The notes beneath the pieces were generated by a model, which worked only from the letters and a program-made list of their open reading frames with translations, searched no databases and was not told the origin of the DNA. From Candidatus Kaiserbacteria bacterium RIFCSPHIGHO2_01_FULL_46_22 (lineage in GTDB: Bacteria; Patescibacteriota; Minisyncoccia; Phycocordibacterales; UBA918): DNA of 36,955 nucleotides. A program made the position numbers and the translations under genes. This document shows, piece after piece, positions 1-7,767 of the stretch. The DNA is taken from the NCBI GenBank assembly GCA_001779595.1, contig MFKO01000008.1:48236-85190 (forward strand), given 5' to 3'. Positions within the stretch are counted from its first letter, which is position 1. Each line of letters opens with the position of its first letter.

Positions 1-408
1 TCCTCGCCAATGGTCAATAACGGTTCGTATGTGTGAAATTGTGTTTTCAGGAATATTGTCGAGGTCAAACCAGGCCAAATCATCATGTTTATCTAGTTCA
101 TTGATTTTCGGACTTCCTTTCCAATCTTTTGACTCTAAGAAAAAATCAAAGTATTCGCGCTCACCGGAGTTTCTATGAAGTACATGCACAATCTTCAACG
201 AGCCAGGATCTATATCTAGATCTACTTCCTCTTTAGCCTCACGAATAACTGCATCCTCTACTGTTTCGTTACCCTCCAGATGACCAGCGGGCAAATCGTA
301 CATTCCATCTTGCCATCCGGTATTAAATCTGCGGATCAGCAGGATTTTATTATCCTGACTAATGATCAAATAGGCCGCCGAGAAAAATTGGAATCGGGGT
401 TTGGACAT
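1..408 (-). CDS. Nudix hydrolase, 3' end cut by the window edge
   Basis: Reading from an ATG at 408 the frame stays open for 136 codons to the first base of the window, so the C-terminus is missing. A Nudix box is visible at residues 42-64: G42, E48 and then R56-E57-A-K-E60-E61, the metal-binding helix. The usual glycine of the box is replaced by Asp63. It is preceded by the beta-strand region YLIISQDNKILLIRR. Nudix enzymes hydrolyse nucleoside diphosphates linked to another moiety; the substrate cannot be read from this fragment. The start lies 28 nt after the stop of the phosphatase-fold gene upstream, so the two are probably co-transcribed. No clear Shine-Dalgarno is present. Confidence 0.85.
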   Translation of the reverse strand, partial: MSKPRFQFFSAAYLIISQDNKILLIRRFNTGWQDGMYDLPAGHLEGNETVEDAVIREAKEEVDLDIDPGSLKIVHVLHRNSGEREYFDFFLESKDWKGSPKINELDKHDDLAWFDLDNIPENTISHIRTVIDHWRG

Positions 409-436
409 AGAGTTATTCTACTCCCCATTTTAAAAA

Positions 437-1168
437 TTAGAATTCTATGGTTAAAGCCTTGTGATCGGAAGCAATGTCATCCAGCACCTGAAAATTCTTC
501 ACTTCGATATCTGGATTGGTAAAGATGTAGTCACAAGCTTCAGTCTTGTGCGTTAATGGAGTACGGGTAGTCAAAACTCCCTTTTCCTTAACGTGATTGA
601 CCAATATTTCATTGATTAGTTCTATAGATGGGCTATCCGGCACTAGGTTAAAATCTCCACACAACACAACCTGACCTTCTAACTTACGCACATAATCAGC
701 AATCAGACCGCATTGGCGTAATGTCTCGTCGTCACCATTTTTATGTGAGCCAATGTGGTAGCCGTGATGGTTGAGAATGTGTAACAAACCATCTTTTGTG
801 TCTACCGCAACATGCTGCAAAGCACGGCCAAGGTTGTAATCTGTCTCTTCCAGGTAGTCAAAATCTACTGTGGCTTCTTTGTAGGTGTAAACATTGTGGG
901 TTTCGAGAAACGGCAGACGACTTATGATGGCGTTACCCCACTTTGCCTCGCGCTTCATATATTTGAAGTTATGAGAAGCGGTGTGATAGGCGTAGTCGTA
1001 ACCGGTATGCTTCTGTAACTCTTCTAGATCCTCAAAGAAAAAGCTTGAACCACCACCAACGGCGACCACCTCCTGCATACATACAATGTCTGCTTGTTCA
1101 CGCACCAACAGATTTACCAGTTGTTTATCTAACTTACCGCCCCAGATATTGAGTTGTAGAATTTTCAT
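437..1168 (-). CDS. Endonuclease/exonuclease/phosphatase-family protein
   Basis: This 243-residue protein has the metal-dependent phosphodiesterase fold shared by ExoIII, DNase I and sphingomyelinases. Visible landmarks are N7 in LQLNIWGG, the metal ligand E33 in CMQEVV, a His in HHGYHIGSHKN, the GDFNLVPDS motif near residue 172 and the closing SDHKAL motif near 234. It has no signal peptide, so it is probably cytoplasmic. The substrate (DNA, RNA or a phosphoester) is not decided by the motifs. It lies downstream of nrdBA and immediately upstream of a Nudix gene on the same strand; the palindromic element at 1195-1317 separates it from nrdA. No Shine-Dalgarno is seen before the ATG. Confidence 0.85.
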   Translation of the reverse strand: MKILQLNIWGGKLDKQLVNLLVREQADIVCMQEVVAVGGGSSFFFEDLEELQKHTGYDYAYHTASHNFKYMKREAKWGNAIISRLPFLETHNVYTYKEATVDFDYLEETDYNLGRALQHVAVDTKDGLLHILNHHGYHIGSHKNGDDETLRQCGLIADYVRKLEGQVVLCGDFNLVPDSPSIELINEILVNHVKEKGVLTTRTPLTHKTEACDYIFTNPDIEVKNFQVLDDIASDHKALTIEF

Positions 1169-1194
1169 TGGTAGCGCTTTATTTTCTATACTTC

Positions 1195-1317
1195 AAAACT
1201 TACAAAATGAGATGAAGTTGTGTTCGCTGGAGGGATGGCTGCGCTGGAGCCGTATATAACATACGGTGACAAGTAGTCAGACTGAAGCGAATACAAATTC
1301 GCTCATTTTGTAAGTTT
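1195..1317. repeat. 123-bp palindromic (MITE-like) element overlapping the nrdA stop
   Basis: A perfect 16-bp terminal inverted repeat (1196-1211 against 1302-1317, AAACTTACAAAATGAG) encloses further paired segments. 1218-1228 pairs with 1286-1296 with one G-T wobble, and CCGTAT/ATACGG (1250-1255 / 1261-1266) forms an inner hairpin. The right arm encodes the last four residues and the stop codon of nrdA. As RNA it would fold into one long branched hairpin between nrdA and the next gene. It could be a small mobile palindrome or an mRNA-stabilising structure. Confidence 0.7.
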
Positions 1318-2982
1318 CTGTCGGGTGAGCGCCTGTGCCGCATTCATCGAGTGCTGGTAATAGAGTGCTTTAACTCCCTGCTTCCAGGCATTTAGATAAA
1401 GCTGATTGATGTCCTTAGCTGACACGCCAGGCGGCACCATTATATTGAGTGACTGACCCTGATCTATATACGCTTGGCGCGCTGCTGCCTGCTCAATAAT
1501 GATAGCCTGATCCATCTCTGGAAAAGTTCGGAAAACTTTTTTCTCTTGATCACTTAGGAAATCGAGATGCTGTACAGAACCATCGTGATCACGGATCGAA
1601 CTCCATACCTCCTTAGTATTCTTATCTTTTTCCACTAAGATCTCTTCCAAAAATGTATTCTTAATGGTCACCTTGAGTTTAGCCACATCCTTAACATAAG
1701 CATTGCTCCAAACCGGCTCAATCGATTGTGACACCTGTCCCAAAATGAAAGCGGAGGAAGTAGTCGGGGCAATTGCGAAGATTGTGGTATTACGACGGCC
1801 GTAACCCTTCAATACTTCTGGTTCACCAAACTCCTTGGCCAAATCCTTCGAAGCGGACTCTCCTTTTTCTTTTAGACCTTTCCAAATATCCACGTTCATC
1901 TTGGTAGCTTCTTCACTTTCGAGAGCAATACGCTTGGACTGGAGATATGAGTGCCAACCTAGAACACCCAAACCTAAAGCTCGATGATTCTTAGCAAAGT
2001 TGTAAGTACGCTCCATAAACTGGAAAGCTTGTTTGTCGGACTGCTTTTCGGAATCACGTAATGTCTCTAGTCGAGTACAGAAGTCACTTATCACCGCATC
2101 TAATAAGGCAACCATAGTCTCCACAAGATCAGTGTCTTTCCATTCATCATAGTGAAGAAGATTCATTGAAGAAAGACAGCAAACGAACGAGTTGTTCTCA
2201 TCAGACGGCAACATAATCTCCGAACAAAGATTGGAAGCATAGATCTTCATATCCTTATCCTTGTACACATCTGGTTTGTTGTTGTTGGCATTATCGGTAA
2301 AAAGAATGTACGGATAGCCAATCTCGCCGCGACGCTGAATCACTTTGGCCCAGACTTTCCGCTTATCCTGATCACCTTCAACCATCGATTTCATCCACTC
2401 ATCCCCCACTGTGACAGCGTGGGTCATATTTTGAATCGGGTTTCCCTCAGTTCCTATGTCGAGAAATTCCATCACGTCTGGATGTTCCAACGGTAAATAC
2501 GGAGAAAAAGAACCGCGGCGTACTTTGCCTTGTGACACCACATGGATCAAAGTTTCAAACATCTGCATAAAGTGTACTGGACCGTTTGAGGAACCGTTGT
2601 TTTTGATCTCAGCGCCACGGGCCCGGAGGGCGCCAAAGTAGCCAGATGTACCTCCTCCATATTTAGACATCATTCCATTCTCCGCATGGGTGTACATGAT
2701 GCTCGACATATCATCAGCAATATAAGAACCGAAACAACTGATCGGGAAGCCGCGACCTAGTCCAAAGTTGGCCCAAACTGGTGTTGAGAACGATATCCAC
2801 CCGCGCGAGACATATTCATAGAGTTTATCGGCATAACCGGGTCGCTTTAAAATACTTTCTGCTGTATCAGCAATTTGTCGCACACGTTCCTCCGGGGTCT
2901 GTCCCTCAAGGGTATAGCCACGCGACATAAATTGACGCGAACTTTCGTTAAGCCAGTACCAGGGTTGCTTCCTGTCGATCAT
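1303..2982 (-). CDS. nrdA: Ribonucleotide reductase class I catalytic subunit, lacking ATP-cone and C-terminal Cys pair
   Basis: This 559-residue R1 subunit reduces ribonucleotides to deoxyribonucleotides. Active-site elements are all visible: C83 in ISCFGSYIAD, N251/C253/E255 in NLCSEI, the partner cysteine C268 in FVCCLSSMNL, and the radical-transfer pair Y541-Y542 in ALYYQHS. The protein begins directly in the catalytic fold and has no N-terminal ATP-cone; that domain sits on NrdB instead. It ends NAAQALTRQKLTK, exactly where class I enzymes normally continue into a tail with two redox-active cysteines, and no Cys pair is present. The end coincides with a 16-bp inverted-repeat arm. The gene follows nrdB by 36 nt. 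No Shine-Dalgarno is seen at the ATG. Confidence 0.95.
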   Translation of the reverse strand: MIDRKQPWYWLNESSRQFMSRGYTLEGQTPEERVRQIADTAESILKRPGYADKLYEYVSRGWISFSTPVWANFGLGRGFPISCFGSYIADDMSSIMYTHAENGMMSKYGGGTSGYFGALRARGAEIKNNGSSNGPVHFMQMFETLIHVVSQGKVRRGSFSPYLPLEHPDVMEFLDIGTEGNPIQNMTHAVTVGDEWMKSMVEGDQDKRKVWAKVIQRRGEIGYPYILFTDNANNNKPDVYKDKDMKIYASNLCSEIMLPSDENNSFVCCLSSMNLLHYDEWKDTDLVETMVALLDAVISDFCTRLETLRDSEKQSDKQAFQFMERTYNFAKNHRALGLGVLGWHSYLQSKRIALESEEATKMNVDIWKGLKEKGESASKDLAKEFGEPEVLKGYGRRNTTIFAIAPTTSSAFILGQVSQSIEPVWSNAYVKDVAKLKVTIKNTFLEEILVEKDKNTKEVWSSIRDHDGSVQHLDFLSDQEKKVFRTFPEMDQAIIIEQAAARQAYIDQGQSLNIMVPPGVSAKDINQLYLNAWKQGVKALYYQHSMNAAQALTRQKLTK

Positions 2983-3018
2983 AGGATAGTAAATAGGGAT
3001 TAGTAAGAAGTGTAACGT

Positions 3019-4332
3019 TTAGAACAAGTCATCCGATGTAACCGAGCTTTGTCGTTTGCTGTAGTTGATGGATCGTTTATCGAAGAAATCAACGTGCTTA
3101 GTGGCAATCACTTCGTCGTTAAACCATTCGGTTTTGTCTAGTAATGCCTCGTCAACTGAAAAGACAGCTGACATACCGATCGATTGGAGTGAATTGTTAA
3201 GACGATGCTTAACAAATTCCTTCACTTGATCCTTTGGCAAAAATTCCAACTCGCCGGTTTCAAAAATCCAATCAATGATAGCGCTCTCAGCCTGATAAGC
3301 TTCTACACACATCATTCGAACCGTCTCACGATGAGACTGATCGAACCATTCCGGATGTTCATCACGGATAATATTGATGAGGTCGATACCAAACATTCCA
3401 TGAATCTGCTCCTCCTTAGAGGTAGCCTCAACGGCATTTGAAATACCCTTAAACAGGTTCTTATGCTTGTTGAAGGACATCATTATAAGAAACTGTGAGA
3501 ACAAAGACACGTGTTCAATAAAGAGTGAGAACAACAGAATTGCCTGCGAATACTCTCGCATTTCGCCAGTTTTAGAAAAAGTAATCACTTTTTCCAGATA
3601 CTCCACACGTTTCTTGATAACTGGTATATCCGTTAGTTTTTTGAATTCATCATTCAAACCAAGAATATCAAGGAGGTGGGCGTAAGCGTCCATATGTCGC
3701 ACTTCTGACTCAGCAAAAGTGAATCCAACAGCGCCAATTTCAGGTTTTGGGATTCGGCCATAAATGTTGCCCCAAAAACTTTTCACAGCAACCTCAATCT
3801 GCGCAATTGCTAACATCGTCTTCTTAATTGCGTCGCGTTCATGATCAGCTACACGAGTCTTGAAATCATCAATATCACGCGTGAAATTAAATTCGGTATG
3901 TAGCCAGTAGGAGTGACGGATTGCAGTTACGTATTCGAGTAATTCTGGATACTCATAAGGCTTCAAGTTGGTGCGCTTGCGGAAAATATCTCGCTGACGA
4001 AGTCGCTTTCTTTCAGCTCGATAGATAATGTAGGCCTTTGCCGTCTCAAAAAAACTGAGCTCCATCAGCGCTGCCTCTACCAAGTCCTGTATTTCCTCGA
4101 CCGTAGGATAACCATCGACACATTTGCCGTAGTGATGGTCGCCCGGTTCAGCGGAACCCGCGGCGTCGCACATCGCCAATATTTTTTCGTTGACCAACGT
4201 AGCGACTTTCGCAGCGTCCTGTGCAGAACCTTCGCCAGTTTCACCAAAGGCCTTCAGCACTGCTGCTTCTATCTTCGCTACCTTGAAATCAACGACCGAA
4301 CCGTCTCTTTTTCGGATCTGTGTGATCTCCAT
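3019..4332 (-). CDS. nrdB: Ribonucleotide reductase class I radical subunit with N-terminal ATP-cone
   Basis: The first ~105 residues form an ATP-cone (IRKRDGSVVDF ... YPTVEEIQDLVE ... AYIIYRAER), an allosteric dATP/ATP sensor normally found on NrdA. The diiron/dimanganese fold follows, with likely ligands E180, E210, H213, E273, E308 and H311 and a tyrosine, Y217, seven residues after E210 at the radical position. The C-terminus SSVTSDDLF is a typical R1-docking tail. ATP-cones on NrdB are known from a few bacteria such as Leeuwenhoekiella (established). The ATG at 4332 is preferred; an in-frame GTG at 4338 would add two residues. The gene heads the nrdB-nrdA pair. The metal (Fe or Mn) cannot be decided here. 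Confidence 0.95.
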   Translation of the reverse strand: MEITQIRKRDGSVVDFKVAKIEAAVLKAFGETGEGSAQDAAKVATLVNEKILAMCDAAGSAEPGDHHYGKCVDGYPTVEEIQDLVEAALMELSFFETAKAYIIYRAERKRLRQRDIFRKRTNLKPYEYPELLEYVTAIRHSYWLHTEFNFTRDIDDFKTRVADHERDAIKKTMLAIAQIEVAVKSFWGNIYGRIPKPEIGAVGFTFAESEVRHMDAYAHLLDILGLNDEFKKLTDIPVIKKRVEYLEKVITFSKTGEMREYSQAILLFSLFIEHVSLFSQFLIMMSFNKHKNLFKGISNAVEATSKEEQIHGMFGIDLINIIRDEHPEWFDQSHRETVRMMCVEAYQAESAIIDWIFETGELEFLPKDQVKEFVKHRLNNSLQSIGMSAVFSVDEALLDKTEWFNDEVIATKHVDFFDKRSINYSKRQSSVTSDDLF

Positions 4333-4490
4333 AAGCACAAAATTACCTAGCTAATAAAGGAGCCCGTTTACCTACGGAAAAAACAAACCGATCTCACGCA
4401 AAATTGATCGTCGAATATGCAATCAGTTCTGCAAAAGATCGGACAAAGTTGACCTCCAGCGCGATGCTCTCCTTGCCGTCGCGTAGATAC

Positions 4491-4517
4491 ATAATAACAC
4501 TTCAGAAAATATGTAAA
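4491..4517 (-). promoter_or_regulatory. Candidate promoter for nrdBA
   Basis: On the minus strand TTTACA (4512-4517) and TATTAT (4491-4496) are separated by 15 bp, slightly short. A transcript would carry a leader of about 150 nt before nrdB. No repeated NrdR-box pair was recognised. The stretch 4333-4670 otherwise holds only this candidate and the hairpin at 4563-4591. Confidence 0.3.
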
Positions 4518-4562
4518 TTATGTCCATAACAGCACAGACATACAGAAAACGAGACAAATAAA

Positions 4563-4591
4563 GGGCGGTTTGGCCTCCGGCCAAACCGCCC
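4563..4591 (-). terminator. Second of two tandem hairpins after the membrane-protein gene
   Basis: A perfect 13-bp stem GGGCGGTTTGGCC with a 3-nt loop, followed on the minus strand by TTTATTTG. It lies 80 bp beyond the first terminator and would isolate nrdBA from read-through. Confidence 0.65.
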
Positions 4592-4670
4592 TCCTTCCAG
4601 TTATCCACAACTGCCAAATTCGCAATCATTTTCGCGACCTACGCAACACTACCTCTCATGATTTCTAAAT

Positions 4671-4698
4671 GAAAACCCGTGCCCAAAGCAGGCACGGG
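4671..4698 (-). terminator. Intrinsic terminator of the 4720-5355 gene
   Basis: An 8-bp stem CCCGTGCC/GGCACGGG with a 7-nt loop is followed on the minus strand by TTTTCATTT. Confidence 0.75.
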
Positions 4699-4719
4699 AG
4701 TGTTCAACAGCTTTGCAGA

Positions 4720-5355
4720 TCAGACCTCTACTCTACCAGCAGAACGTTGGCCGAGATGTATTGGCGTGAACAGTGGGTCTAAAGTAACAACTACCTCCTC
4801 TTCGTCGATCAATCCTAGGTACTCGCAAGCGCGGCGCAAACGCCAATACTCGACCGTTTCCGTATACAACACTTTCATGTGGTCGACAGAAGGGACCTGC
4901 GCTTCCTCGCATACAGAAGTGTGATGTTTGAGTTTGTAGCGAATTTCGTCTCTTTGTCTCACCAGACGTTTATTCGCCCAATTGACGATGTCAGACAAGG
5001 AAGTGCTTGCGCTCTTAATGCACAACTCCTTAACCAAATAGTCGTGATGGCGCTTAAACTCTTCCCATATTACGAACCATTGTTTATGCGCTGGTGTGAC
5101 ACCGCCAGCAACAAAGTACAACCCCGCGGCCAGAGTCATAAGGACCACCAAAGGTATAGCGGTGTCCATATGCAACGGGACGTCAGTCACTATCATAATT
5201 CCTAGAAGTGCCAGTGCCAGAATGACAGCAGACACTAGGAGGAAAATTATCCGTTTTCGTTGATAGTGCTCGACTCGCCGACCGATATCAAACGGCGATT
5301 CTCTGGACAGATTTTTTCTCTGCCAAGCTTCTCCCAAAGACTGAACTTGTACCAT
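4720..5355 (-). CDS. Two-TM membrane protein of unknown function
   Basis: About 211 residues. The ATG at 5355 is preferred over the upstream in-frame ATG at 5385 because AGGGAGTGG lies just before it. A basic N-terminal segment (HYQRKR) leads into two hydrophobic helices around residues 37-56 and 66-85. A charged cytoplasmic-looking domain of about 120 residues follows, with several Lys/Arg-rich helices, two Cys and several His. No family was recognised. The gene is a single-gene unit with its own promoter (5402-5429), Shine-Dalgarno and tandem terminators. It lies between nrdB and mscL, and nothing in the context points to a function. Confidence 0.7.
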   Translation of the reverse strand: MVQVQSLGEAWQRKNLSRESPFDIGRRVEHYQRKRIIFLLVSAVILALALLGIMIVTDVPLHMDTAIPLVVLMTLAAGLYFVAGGVTPAHKQWFVIWEEFKRHHDYLVKELCIKSASTSLSDIVNWANKRLVRQRDEIRYKLKHHTSVCEEAQVPSVDHMKVLYTETVEYWRLRRACEYLGLIDEEEVVVTLDPLFTPIHLGQRSAGRVEV

Positions 5356-5401
5356 CGAACCACTCCCTGTTCCATCATCCATCATGGATGAACCAAATAA
5401 A

Positions 5402-5429
5402 ACAATACACCGCCACCGTGGAGCGTCAA
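5402..5429 (-). promoter_or_regulatory. Promoter of the 4720-5355 gene
   Basis: TTGACG (5424-5429), a 16-bp spacer and TATTGT (5402-5407) on the minus strand. The transcript passes through the palindrome CATCCATGATGGATG around 5376-5391 before the start codon. Confidence 0.6.
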
Positions 5430-5459
5430 GAAATGGAGGTTCAAAACTATGTGCTGCTA

Positions 5460-5864
5460 CTATTTTTTAAGTGAATCGCGAATTTCGCGCAACAGTTTTA
5501 CCTCCTCTGTTGGCTCAATCTCCTTTTGAGACTCAGGCTTCTCGTCTTCAGTGCGTTGAAGACGACGCAAAACCTTTATCGCTACAAAGATCGAGAAAGC
5601 AATGAGGATGAAGTCAATCACTGACTGTAAAAAGATTCCGTAAGAGATAGTGGCTCCGTCTACTCGCACAGACCAGTCGCGGAAATCTATGCCACCGAGA
5701 AGAATACTAAGCGCGGGCATAATAATATTTTCAACCAAAGATGAGACAATCTTGTTGAAAGCGGCTCCGACAACTACTGCTACGGCCAAGTCAATAACAT
5801 TACCTTTCAGCGCGAAGGCTTTAAATTCCTGTAACAACCCTTTGGCCTTTTTTTGATAGCTCAT
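5460..5864 (-). CDS. mscL: Large-conductance mechanosensitive channel
   Basis: A 134-residue inner-membrane channel that opens under hypo-osmotic stress. The N-terminal amphipathic helix and first transmembrane helix (FALKGNVIDLAVAVVVGAA) match MscL, including the pore-lining LAVAVVVGAAF and KIVSSLVE segments. TM2 covers roughly residues 72-95. The acidic and basic C-terminal helix (EVKLLREIRDSLKK) is the usual cytoplasmic bundle. Length is typical. No Shine-Dalgarno is seen. The gene sits 20 nt after the YibE/F permease gene and may be transcribed with it. Confidence 0.95.
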   Translation of the reverse strand: MSYQKKAKGLLQEFKAFALKGNVIDLAVAVVVGAAFNKIVSSLVENIIMPALSILLGGIDFRDWSVRVDGATISYGIFLQSVIDFILIAFSIFVAIKVLRRLQRTEDEKPESQKEIEPTEEVKLLREIRDSLKK

Positions 5865-5884
5865 AAGATAAAATTAAAAATATT

Positions 5885-7006
5885 TTAATGATGATGGTGA
5901 CTGTGTCCATTACTTTCCGTGTCTAAAACCACTCTTTGTCCGAACCACCAAGCAGCGATGGCGGTTGTGGTCGGTACAGCTAGAATGAGACCAATTGAAC
6001 CAATCAAGATACGCGCCAGCTCCGCCGCAATTACTTCCTGATTAAGGGTGAAATATAAGGGAGCGTTACTGGTAGAGAACAACAGTACAAGTGGCAACGC
6101 AGCACCGACGTATGCGAACGCCAAAGTGTTCACCAAACTACCCACATGATCGCGACCGACTCGAAGCGCACGTTGATACAACTCGAAGGCAACCAAACTG
6201 TTGTTGGCGGCGCGCAATTCCCGCACTACCGAAGCCTGTGTGATAGAAATGTCATCCAAAACACCGAGTACACCAATAATGATACTGCCAAGCAATAGTC
6301 CTGCTAGATCAAGCTGACCTTCGGTTGCGAAATTAAGATAGACAGAAGCATCGCTTCCGTAACCAGAGAGTCGCAGACCTGAAACGAACAGCCAAGCGAT
6401 GCTGCTTGTGGCCAGCACGGCCAAAATCGTGCCGCTGAAAGCGATGGTAGACAACGCATTAAAGCCATGAGTACCAAACAGTGCCAGCGCCAATATGACA
6501 GCCGAGACCAAGAGACTCATCAAGATCGGATCATAACCAGCCAGAAGCGCTGGCAGAAGCACAAAGACTATACCAAGAATACTCAGGAGCAATGAGCCGA
6601 GCGCTCTGAGCCCTTGCTTTCCTGCCAGCCACAAAAGTAGACCGACGAAAAGTCCAAACAAAATAAGGAGACCGTGTCCGCGATCAACATCCTTAAGGAT
6701 AAAAATTTCACGGCCATCAATATCACGTAAATGACTAAGGTAGATACGATCGCCGCTTTCTAACATCACTAAATCATTCTCGAAAGTGATCACATCATCA
6801 GTCCTTTCTCCTTCAAGCAAACGTGCTTGCACTGTTTGTACAGTAGTGAAAGCCTCGGTGCCCATAATGCGTTCGCTTCGTTCGTCCGTCACCTCTATTA
6901 CTTCAGCACGCAGTATGGCCTGAAGTTCTTCGTAAGCAGTTTGCGCACTAACTACCGGTACCACGAACAAAGACGCTATTAATGTCCAGATGATTCTTTT
7001 GCGCAT
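5885..7006 (-). CDS. YibE/F-like membrane protein
   Basis: The start at 7006 is chosen because the protein then begins with a good signal peptide (MRKRIIWTLIASLFVVPVVSAQ) and a -10-like TACACT (7014-7019) lies 7 nt upstream. An extracytoplasmic domain of ~95 residues is followed by about eight hydrophobic helices. The GVLDDISITQAS segment is the signature of the YibE/F family (PF07907), whose transported substrate is not established. The protein ends in a histidine cluster, HSHHHH, that could bind a divalent metal. About 373 residues. The gene runs into mscL. Confidence 0.85.
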   Translation of the reverse strand: MRKRIIWTLIASLFVVPVVSAQTAYEELQAILRAEVIEVTDERSERIMGTEAFTTVQTVQARLLEGERTDDVITFENDLVMLESGDRIYLSHLRDIDGREIFILKDVDRGHGLLILFGLFVGLLLWLAGKQGLRALGSLLLSILGIVFVLLPALLAGYDPILMSLLVSAVILALALFGTHGFNALSTIAFSGTILAVLATSSIAWLFVSGLRLSGYGSDASVYLNFATEGQLDLAGLLLGSIIIGVLGVLDDISITQASVVRELRAANNSLVAFELYQRALRVGRDHVGSLVNTLAFAYVGAALPLVLLFSTSNAPLYFTLNQEVIAAELARILIGSIGLILAVPTTTAIAAWWFGQRVVLDTESNGHSHHHH

Positions 7007-7065
7007 ATTGCCCAGTGTACTTTTTAAGCAAGTAAAAGAAAAGTGCCCTTTTCCCACAATGGTTA

Positions 7066-7095
7066 TTGCATTTATATTGTAGTTGGGTGTATAAC
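7066..7095 (+). promoter_or_regulatory. Promoter of a small plus-strand transcription unit
   Basis: TTGCAT (7066-7071), an 18-bp spacer and TATAAC (7090-7095). The predicted start is near 7102 and the first terminator is at 7290-7318, giving an RNA of about 215 nt. Confidence 0.5.
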
Positions 7096-7158
7096 ACTAA
7101 TAGAGTGGTGAGCGGACGCCACTTTGTTTTTAAGGAATAGTCCGCATGGAGAAGCATA

Positions 7159-7236
7159 ATGAGGATGTACAGGATATTTGGAAGGGTACTTACTGCCTTC
7201 GGATTCCTCCTGAATTTCATCAACCCAGATCCGTGA
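7159..7236 (+). CDS. Possible 25-aa hydrophobic peptide
   Basis: ATG at 7159 follows GGAG with a 7-nt gap and encodes MRMYRIFGRVLTAFGFLLNF followed by INPDP, a basic start and one hydrophobic helix. It has its own promoter and terminator. A competing frame from the ATG at 7146, with AAGGA nine bases before it, gives 42 polar residues, so the frame is unsure. The stop codon lies within a hairpin (GATCCGTGA / TCACGGATC, about 7229-7259), so the unit could equally be a structured small RNA. Confidence 0.35.
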   Translation: MRMYRIFGRVLTAFGFLLNFINPDP

Positions 7237-7289
7237 AGACTACGAGGCTCTCACGGATCCCGCTCGAGCGGTAATCTCGGGAAATATCA

Positions 7290-7318
7290 GCCGGACAGGT
7301 AAAACTGTCCGGCATTTA
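7290..7318 (+). terminator. Terminator of the small plus-strand unit
   Basis: A perfect 9-bp stem GCCGGACAG/CTGTCCGGC with loop GTAAAA, followed by ATTTAT. Confidence 0.7.
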
Positions 7319-7330
7319 TGTACCTGGGAT

Positions 7331-7367
7331 ACAAAAAGCCGCGGGCTAAAGGCCCACGGCTTTTTGT
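7331..7367 (-). terminator. Terminator of tuf-rpsJ
   Basis: A 16-bp stem with A- and T-tracts on its two ends. The single irregular pair is a G-U wobble in minus-strand RNA but a C-A mismatch on the plus strand, which supports the minus orientation. Confidence 0.8.
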
Positions 7368-7380
7368 TTTCAAATGGCAA

Positions 7381-7749
7381 CTAGTTCATTTTAACGTCGA
7401 TCGAGACACCGGACGGTAGAGAGAGGTTAGTCAACGCTTCTACTACCTTCCCGCTCGGATTTAGGATGTCGAGTACGCGCTTATGGAGGCGCATCTCGAA
7501 TTGTTCTCGCGCATCTTTATCGATGAACGTCGAGCGGTTAACGGTGTACTTTTTGATTTCAGTTGGCAGAGGAATCGGTCCAACTACCTTGGCGTCAAAA
7601 CGCAAAGCAGTGTCGATGATCTGTTTTACCGAAGCATCAAGAATCTTGTGCTCGTAAGCACGCACGCGAATACGCAATTTCTGCGCGTCAGCCGGTGTGG
7701 CCTCCTTTTTCGTTGCGCGTTTTACGGTCTTTTTAGTTGCAGTTGCCAT
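7381..7749 (-). CDS. rpsJ: 30S ribosomal protein S10
   Basis: 122 residues. The S10 fold starts at about residue 24 (QKLRIRVRAYEHKILD) and includes VVGPIPLPTEIKKYTVNRSTF and the closing LPSGVSIDVKM. The first 23 residues are a Lys/Thr/Ala-rich extension (MATATKKTVKRATKKEATPA) not present in typical S10 of about 102 residues. S10 binds the 30S head and is the partner of NusB in antitermination. The gene follows tuf by 18 nt, so they are co-transcribed. It is normally the first gene of the S10 operon, but here it ends the unit and a terminator follows. Confidence 0.97.
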   Translation of the reverse strand: MATATKKTVKRATKKEATPADAQKLRIRVRAYEHKILDASVKQIIDTALRFDAKVVGPIPLPTEIKKYTVNRSTFIDKDAREQFEMRLHKRVLDILNPSGKVVEALTNLSLPSGVSIDVKMN

Positions 7750-7767
7750 GTCAATTTACGATTAAGC

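Noticed and set aside
4423-4629. A 68-codon minus-strand frame between nrdB and the two-TM gene
   Set aside because: It spans the 4563-4591 terminator hairpin and the nrdB promoter region, has no SD, and its sequence shows no protein-like pattern.
6948-7223. A 91-codon minus-strand frame at the start of yibF
   Set aside because: It overlaps the signal peptide of yibF in another frame and the small plus-strand unit; composition is unlike a protein.
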